A stretch of DNA of 64,000 nt from Anaerolineales bacterium. GTDB taxonomy: Bacteria; Chloroflexota; Anaerolineae; Anaerolineales; Villigracilaceae. How positions within the stretch are numbered: the stretch's first letter is position 1; every line of letters starts with the position of its first letter. This document shows positions 59,075 to 64,000 of this stretch, piece by piece. The stretch covers positions 62,001 through 126,000 of the forward strand of contig JACKAW010000001.1 of NCBI GenBank assembly GCA_020634885.1, read 5' to 3'. The translations under genes were made by a program, and so were the position numbers. The notes below the pieces were generated by a model, which was not told the DNA's origin, searched no databases, and saw nothing but the letters and a program-made list of their open reading frames with translations.

Positions 59075-60022
59075 TTATTCGTAAGGACCGAATGTATCTT
59101 TGGGAAGGGTTGGAGGGCGAATCCACGAAAGCCACCCCGCCTTGCCGGTAGTGACTGGTTGTATTGGCTTTTCGTACATAACCAGGGTTAGGCTAACACC
59201 AAGCCCAAAGACACCGAGCCATTGAAGGAGAGAAAGACTCTCTCCAAGCCAAAGATTGCTGAAGAAAATGGCAATGAGTAACTCTGCCAAACCTAATAAG
59301 GCGGTTTGCATACCGCCGATCTTTTTTACTCCAAGAAATAATGCCACACGCGAGAACATGGTTACCGAGGTCAGACCGATAATGGGTGCCCATGGTGTAT
59401 TTCCGGCGGGCCAAGTGCGATCAAATATCAAATAGGCAGGGATGACGACTGCACTCATGGACAGCAAGGTATACAATGCTACAGTGGGTGCGGGAACTTC
59501 GAAAAGAACGCGCTGGTTGATAGGCAGGTGCATGGCATATAAAAGAGCGGCTACGACCATCATGATCACGCCAACTGTATCCATGGGGCGGCTCGGAACA
59601 TTGGTTAGTAATAAGACTGCGATGGTGGCAAGTGAAATGCGAAAGATCGTAAGCTGGCTGGGGGGCTGCTTGTCAAGTACCAACCACAATGCGACAAAGA
59701 ACGGATAGAGAGAATACAGAAGCTGTCCGAGGCTGGCATCCAGTCTTTGCAAGGCAAGATAGTAAAAGAGTGACCCTACCCCATTAATTGCTCCAGCAAG
59801 AACGCATCCTATTAACCCAACAGGAAATATATACAGATATTCGCGGTAAAAGAGCAGCATGACAAGCAGCAATATTGTAGCGGCAAAACCGGTTCGCAAT
59901 GCAACCACTGCAAATGGGCTAAAGCCCTGATTGATGGCAAGTTTGCCGAAGACAGGCGCAAGCCCTAAAAAGAGCGCAGAGCTAAAAGCTGCAACTATTC
60001 CTGCTGACTGTTTCTTTTTCAA
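59075..60022 (-). CDS. EamA/DMT-family transporter
   Basis: 315 residues with ten predicted membrane helices in two EamA repeats (AAFSSALFLGLAPVFGKLAI; GVIMMVVAALLYAMHLPINQ). The family exports amino acids or metabolites. It starts with TTG at 60022 (AAGG before it) and follows the PLP enzyme-receiver gene by 24 nt. In that operon, threonine or a related amino acid is a reasonable guess for the cargo, but it is unproven. Confidence 0.85.
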   Translation of the reverse strand: MKKKQSAGIVAAFSSALFLGLAPVFGKLAINQGFSPFAVVALRTGFAATILLLVMLLFYREYLYIFPVGLIGCVLAGAINGVGSLFYYLALQRLDASLGQLLYSLYPFFVALWLVLDKQPPSQLTIFRISLATIAVLLLTNVPSRPMDTVGVIMMVVAALLYAMHLPINQRVLFEVPAPTVALYTLLSMSAVVIPAYLIFDRTWPAGNTPWAPIIGLTSVTMFSRVALFLGVKKIGGMQTALLGLAELLIAIFFSNLWLGESLSLLQWLGVFGLGVSLTLVMYEKPIQPVTTGKAGWLSWIRPPTLPKDTFGPYE

Positions 60023-60046
60023 TGTACCAGCCTTTTTCTTACATAC

Positions 60047-61702
60047 CTATTTCAATAAAGCTTTAACCTCGTTCAGGAATTCGTCATTGAGAAAATCGCC
60101 TTTTTGCATAAGCGCCTGGATGTGTCCACTGAGACGTTTCTTTTCATCAGGTGTAAGCTCTTTTGCGGTTACAACAATTACAGGGATGGTGGCGGTTTCA
60201 GAATGTGTACGCAGGGTTTCGACCACAGAGAAACCATCCAACTCTGGCATCATTAGATCAGTGATAACAAGGTCTGGAAGTTCATGTTTTACAAGGTCCA
60301 GCCCTTCCCTGCCGTTTTCAGCCTCAAGAATGGTGAAATTACCCTGCGATTGTAGAATACGACGGATCAATATACGTGCTTCGAGGGTGTCTTCAATAAT
60401 AACGATTTTCGGAAAGCGTTCAGGTGCGACCTGTGTGAGCGCAGAAAGCAGACCTTCTTCCTGCGGGGTTTGGGTAAGAGTGGGGAATTTAACATCGCGC
60501 GACCAGTTTTCGCCAAGGACGCCAGGTTCAGCGGGCATGGTATGACCTGTGCAATTAACAACGACGGTATCGCTGGGCTTGATTATGCCTGCGCGAATTA
60601 ACTTAAACAATCCTGCAAATGCAGTTGCTGCCGCAGGTTCAGCAGAGATACCTTCCATTTTTGCAAGAACATGCATTGCCCTAAATGCTTCTTCATCTGT
60701 TACGCTTTCAAAGACCCCGTTGGTATTGTCTACATAGTTCTTAAGGAATTCATACGCCCGCCCGGGGTCTCCAGTGGCAAGGGTTTCTATTCTCGTTTTG
60801 GGATTATTAACAGGCTCTGCCTTTTCGAGACCTTTTTTCCAGCTATGCACCATGGGCGCACACCCGTCTGCTTGAATCGGAGCAAATGCCGGCATTTTGT
60901 CCACCCATCCCATTTGTTTCATTTCACGGAAACCTTTATATACACCAATGGGTCCCATTCCGCCACTGATAGCCTGTACATACCAATCTGGTGTACGCAG
61001 GGGGGTATTATCGCCTTCACCAAGTTCAACGGTAAGCTGCTCCGCAATTTCAAAGGCGATGGTTTTCATGGCTTCGATGGATGTAATGGTTCGTGCCCCC
61101 ATATCCAGATAGAGCTTGCGTTGATGGGCAAACTCCGCAGCTACTTGTTTGCATTGATCGTACGAACCGGTGATCTTAATAACCTGACTCCCGTACAAAG
61201 CGATTTCGCGCATCTTAACTGCGGGAACAAGGCTGGTAACAAATGCCCAAAGTTTCATCCCTGCCCGGGATGCATATGCAGAATATGAAATTGCCACATT
61301 TCCGGTAGATGCTGCTACCATCTCTGTGAAGCCTGCTTCTTTAAGTGCTGCAATGGTGACAGATGCCTGTCTGTCTTTGAAAGAAGAAGTGGGACCCTGT
61401 CGTTCATCTTTGATGAATAGGTTGGGGCATCCAAGCATCATCCCCAAGTTTACTGCACGCACAAGCGGTGTATACCCCTCTCCCAATGAGAGGGTGGTGT
61501 TCGGATTGTTAACAGGCAACAACTCACGATAGCGCCAGAGGTTTTGCTCTCGCATCTTGAGTTTTCCAAGGAGTGTCCTGCCAACAAGTTCGTAGTCATA
61601 TTCTGCCTCACGCCATTGACTGCCGCACTTTGGGCAAGTGGTTGAACTTGGAAAATAGGGCGCACTATGCCCGCAATCCAAACATTTAATAACGAACGTC
61701 AC
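60047..61702 (-). CDS. Threonine synthase-like PLP enzyme fused to a C-terminal receiver domain
   Basis: 551 residues, GTG start (AGGAG before it). The N-terminal zinc ribbon (CLDCGHSAPYFPSSTTCPKCG) is typical of bacterial threonine synthases. The PLP core has GPTSSFKDRQASV with Lys109, VAASTGNVAISYSAYA, and the glycine-rich QAISGGMGPIGVYKG. Residues 432-551 form a complete receiver domain: KIVIIEDTLEAR, Asp482 in LVITDLMMPELDG, and VVTAKELTP. The enzyme would convert O-phosphohomoserine to threonine, and the receiver could control it by phosphorylation or dimerisation. A kinase gene lies 15 nt upstream in the same operon. Other PLP enzymes of this fold (for example diaminopropionate lyase) are less likely. 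Confidence 0.88.
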   Translation of the reverse strand: MTFVIKCLDCGHSAPYFPSSTTCPKCGSQWREAEYDYELVGRTLLGKLKMREQNLWRYRELLPVNNPNTTLSLGEGYTPLVRAVNLGMMLGCPNLFIKDERQGPTSSFKDRQASVTIAALKEAGFTEMVAASTGNVAISYSAYASRAGMKLWAFVTSLVPAVKMREIALYGSQVIKITGSYDQCKQVAAEFAHQRKLYLDMGARTITSIEAMKTIAFEIAEQLTVELGEGDNTPLRTPDWYVQAISGGMGPIGVYKGFREMKQMGWVDKMPAFAPIQADGCAPMVHSWKKGLEKAEPVNNPKTRIETLATGDPGRAYEFLKNYVDNTNGVFESVTDEEAFRAMHVLAKMEGISAEPAAATAFAGLFKLIRAGIIKPSDTVVVNCTGHTMPAEPGVLGENWSRDVKFPTLTQTPQEEGLLSALTQVAPERFPKIVIIEDTLEARILIRRILQSQGNFTILEAENGREGLDLVKHELPDLVITDLMMPELDGFSVVETLRTHSETATIPVIVVTAKELTPDEKKRLSGHIQALMQKGDFLNDEFLNEVKALLK

Positions 61703-61717
61703 AAAATTCTCCTACTA

Positions 61718-64000
61718 TTAGTTCCTGTTATGGTGTATTCTTTCAAGCGAACGCTGGATTGAAGTGAGAAGCTCACTCTCAGTAAAAGACCCTTTGTTAA
61801 GAATACGCTGGCTGAACTCCCTCAACTGATCTTTTTGTTCGAGGGTGATATCCATACCGCTGATAACAATAATTGGAATATCACGCAGCGATGGTTCTGT
61901 TTGCATCTTTTCCAAAATCTGAAAACCATCCATCTCTGGCATAAAAAGGTCTAGAATGACGGCTTGTGGGGGCTTGTTTGAAGAGATGATCGCCCAACCG
62001 CTGCGACCACCCTCCGCAAGGACGGGTTTATAGCGACCATCATCAGTAAGCATTTTACCTATTAAGCGTAAATCACTGGGGTTATCATCTATGACCAGAA
62101 CTTCATAAATGGAACTGTCGGAATTTAAACGGTCAAGAGAATTGACAATATCTTCTTCCAGGATGGGTTTAATAAGATAGTCAGAGGCGCCGAGATTGAA
62201 ACCTTTTTCAGTATCCTCAACAATACTACATATAATAACCGGCACACTGCGAGTCTCGGAGTCTACTTTGAGAGCATCAAGGACGCTCCAGCCATCGGTA
62301 CCGGGCATCATAATATCCAGGGTGACGGCAAACGGCTTTACTTGTTTTACAACCTCAACGGCACGAGCGGGCTCTGTAAGTGGAACAACTTTATACCCCT
62401 GGGGCTCAAGATAGCGTTTGTATAAACCGATAACCTGCATATCATCATCAATCGTAAGAATGACCTTTTCTTCGTTGCCATCAGTTTGGTCTGTTTCCTT
62501 ATGAAATAATGGCAGGGTAAAGTTGAAGGTGCTGCCTTTGCCTTCTTCGCTTTCCACCCAAATTTCACCGCCATGCATGTTAATCAGTTGTTTACAGATC
62601 GAAAGTCCCAACCCTGTGCCGCCGCTTTTGCGCGTTGGAGAGGCATCAACTTGTGAAAACGCCTGGAATAATTTTTCCTGATCTTCGGCTGAAATACCGG
62701 GTCCTGTATCTGTAACGCTGATCTTGACCATCTTTTTGCCATCCTCCACACGGAAGGGGTCAACTCCAATGGTAATGAAACCTTCTTCGGTGAATTTGGC
62801 TGCATTTGAAATCAAATTGATCATGACCTGGCGTATGCGAATTGTGTCTGCGCGTACGGTTGGGGTCTCTTCATCCACAACCTTTCGCATCTCAATTGGT
62901 TTGTCTTTGACCAAACCACTCATGGTGGACATGACGCTGTGAGTCAGATCCAAAATATTAACTTCATCAAAAGCAAGTTCCATTTTACCGGCTTCGATCT
63001 TTGCCGAATCGAGGATATCATTGATCAGCCCCAATAAGTGCTGTCCTGAATTGTAAATTGCAGTCAGGTCTTGCTGCATTAACTCAGTTACAGGTCCATC
63101 TATTCCTTTTAAAATAACGCGCGAAAAACCGATGATGGAGTTAAGTGGTGTGCGAAGCTCGTGACTCATATTCGCCAAAAATTGACTTTTGAGTCTGTCT
63201 GCTTCGCGCATTTCCATTACCGCTTGTTGAGATAATTCAAATGACCTGGCGTTGTCGATGGCTACAGCCACCTGATCTGCAAGAGTCTGAAGAACAGAAA
63301 TTTCATCTTCATTAAAGGCGTTCAGTGTTCGCGATTGAATATCGATCACTCCGATGACACGAGTACCAATACGAAGTGGAATGGCAGCCTCTGCACGGGT
63401 CTCCGGGAGCAGCGGGTTAAGTAAAAACAAGGGATTTTCCCCCACATTATTTGCAACAATGACCTCCCCTTTTGCTGCGGTTACGCTGACAATTGACTGA
63501 CTATTTAGTGAAATGGAATGCTGTTGTTTTTTTAGCTCTGCACCAGCGTCGCCCGTACCTTCTTTAAAAATGGCGTTGAAGCCCGTTTCTTCTACGATAT
63601 AGATTGCAGCATGATACAGACGGAAGCGTTCGGCGATAAGGTTAACCGTACGGGCAAAGATCGTGTTGAGGTCAAGCGTGGATGTGACCAATTTACCGAT
63701 CTCTGCCGAAACGGCGAGATATTCATTGCGGCGACGGATATTTTCTTCTGCAATCTTACGTTCGGTAATATCTCTTGCCACCCAAAAAACACGGTTTTCA
63801 TCCAGACGGCTGAGGCTGGCAAGGAACCAGAAATGGTTGTTCCCAATCTCAAGTTCGTATTCGAACTGAACCTTTTCAGAAGAATTCAGTGCTTCTTGCA
63901 CTTTTTCAAGAAACTCGTTTGCAACATCCACAGGTAGAACTTCATGAAATGTTTTTCCGATCATTTCATGAGGAGTGCGTACAAGGAGAGAGGGATTGGT
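61718..64000 (-). CDS. Hybrid histidine kinase (PAS-GAF-HisKA-HATPase-REC-REC), 5' end outside window
   Basis: The frame is open to the window edge (the PAS domain continues upstream of Met at 63964). Domains within the window, numbered from Met 63964: PAS to about 70, GAF about 90-245, HisKA with His268 (MSHELRTPLNS), HATPase (NLISNAAKFT, DTGPGIS, GTGLGLSICK), then two receivers (DIMMPGTDGWS and LDLFMPEMDGFQ). It is cytoplasmic as far as seen. Its terminal receiver resembles that of the PLP enzyme downstream (KGSF versus KGDF near the end). Confidence 0.88.
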   Translation of the reverse strand, partial: TNPSLLVRTPHEMIGKTFHEVLPVDVANEFLEKVQEALNSSEKVQFEYELEIGNNHFWFLASLSRLDENRVFWVARDITERKIAEENIRRRNEYLAVSAEIGKLVTSTLDLNTIFARTVNLIAERFRLYHAAIYIVEETGFNAIFKEGTGDAGAELKKQQHSISLNSQSIVSVTAAKGEVIVANNVGENPLFLLNPLLPETRAEAAIPLRIGTRVIGVIDIQSRTLNAFNEDEISVLQTLADQVAVAIDNARSFELSQQAVMEMREADRLKSQFLANMSHELRTPLNSIIGFSRVILKGIDGPVTELMQQDLTAIYNSGQHLLGLINDILDSAKIEAGKMELAFDEVNILDLTHSVMSTMSGLVKDKPIEMRKVVDEETPTVRADTIRIRQVMINLISNAAKFTEEGFITIGVDPFRVEDGKKMVKISVTDTGPGISAEDQEKLFQAFSQVDASPTRKSGGTGLGLSICKQLINMHGGEIWVESEEGKGSTFNFTLPLFHKETDQTDGNEEKVILTIDDDMQVIGLYKRYLEPQGYKVVPLTEPARAVEVVKQVKPFAVTLDIMMPGTDGWSVLDALKVDSETRSVPVIICSIVEDTEKGFNLGASDYLIKPILEEDIVNSLDRLNSDSSIYEVLVIDDNPSDLRLIGKMLTDDGRYKPVLAEGGRSGWAIISSNKPPQAVILDLFMPEMDGFQILEKMQTEPSLRDIPIIVISGMDITLEQKDQLREFSQRILNKGSFTESELLTSIQRSLERIHHNRN

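Noticed and set aside
1..64000. tRNA or rRNA genes, insertion sequences, phage integrase or attachment sites
   Set aside because: Searched by eye for cloverleaf-like ends, conserved rRNA blocks, transposase motifs and terminal repeats. None was convincing.

Overview
The window looks like chromosomal DNA of an Anaerolineae-type Chloroflexota bacterium. Base composition is near 50% GC. The support is indirect: exported proteins with Thr/Pro-rich linkers, TadE/TadG pilus genes without a classical type IV set, NBR1-type Ig lipoproteins, an archaeal/eukaryal-type ProS, a type-2 IleRS, and many soluble or hybrid signalling kinases. No rRNA or tRNA gene, CRISPR array, insertion sequence or prophage was recognised. 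The right edge cuts the 5' part of a hybrid histidine kinase gene.

Layout. 0-7.4 kb (minus strand): acetyl-CoA synthetase, an FAD amine oxidase-like protein, a HEAT-repeat/esterase fusion, prolyl-tRNA synthetase, a LOG protein and a MazG-like pyrophosphohydrolase. 7.5-10.2 kb (plus): a CCA-adding-type nucleotidyltransferase, an IMPase-family phosphatase and a DUF2726/zinc-finger protein. 10.2-15.7 kb (minus): a GbsR-regulated three-gene operon with a palindromic operator, an exported protein, an M20 amidohydrolase, a PIG-L deacetylase and a PSP1/RicT protein. 15.8-18 kb (plus): a cNMP-binding histidine kinase and a Cys-rich exported protein. 18-25.7 kb (minus): a GT-C glycosyltransferase, a peptidoglycan-binding lipoprotein, an AhpD-like gene with an in-frame UGA (a probable selenoprotein), Mrp, and iscX-nuoB-nuoCD-nuoI. 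A SufR-like regulator is divergent from the last group.

26.6-37.5 kb (minus) holds two TadE/TadG operons. They flank dCMP deaminase and glmS, and glmS is preceded by a glmS ribozyme. The second operon starts with a prepilin peptidase. 37.5-43.7 kb: murA (with the Cys-to-Asp active-site change), two related lipoproteins, thioredoxin, ftsY, prfB with the RF2 programmed frameshift, and an S1-domain protein. 44-49 kb (plus): ftcD and a T-box-controlled ileS. 49-54.4 kb: a DUF3592 protein, an NBR1-Ig/FN3 lipoprotein, two more Cys-rich exported proteins (one with a long Gly-rich repeat), a Pmp3-like peptide, a Pcs-like phospholipid synthase and a GNAT. 54.5-58 kb (minus): PlsC, a lipid kinase, a MocA-like protein and a YqeC-MocA fusion. 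58-64 kb: a response regulator, a DMT transporter, a threonine-synthase-like enzyme fused to a receiver domain, and the hybrid kinase next to it.

The points most worth follow-up are these. (1) The AhpD-like CxxU selenoprotein candidate has a SECIS-like hairpin right after the UGA, and a selenium-associated YqeC gene lies elsewhere in the window. (2) A three-member family of secreted proteins shares an unnamed four-cysteine head domain. (3) A PLP enzyme-receiver fusion sits in one operon with a hybrid kinase. (4) IleRS has a GxHH signature and MurA has Asp at the fosfomycin-reactive position, both predicting intrinsic antibiotic insensitivity. (5) The glmS ribozyme carries two extra hairpins. 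(6) A -10 box 6-8 nt before the ATG recurs, which suggests frequent leaderless mRNAs.
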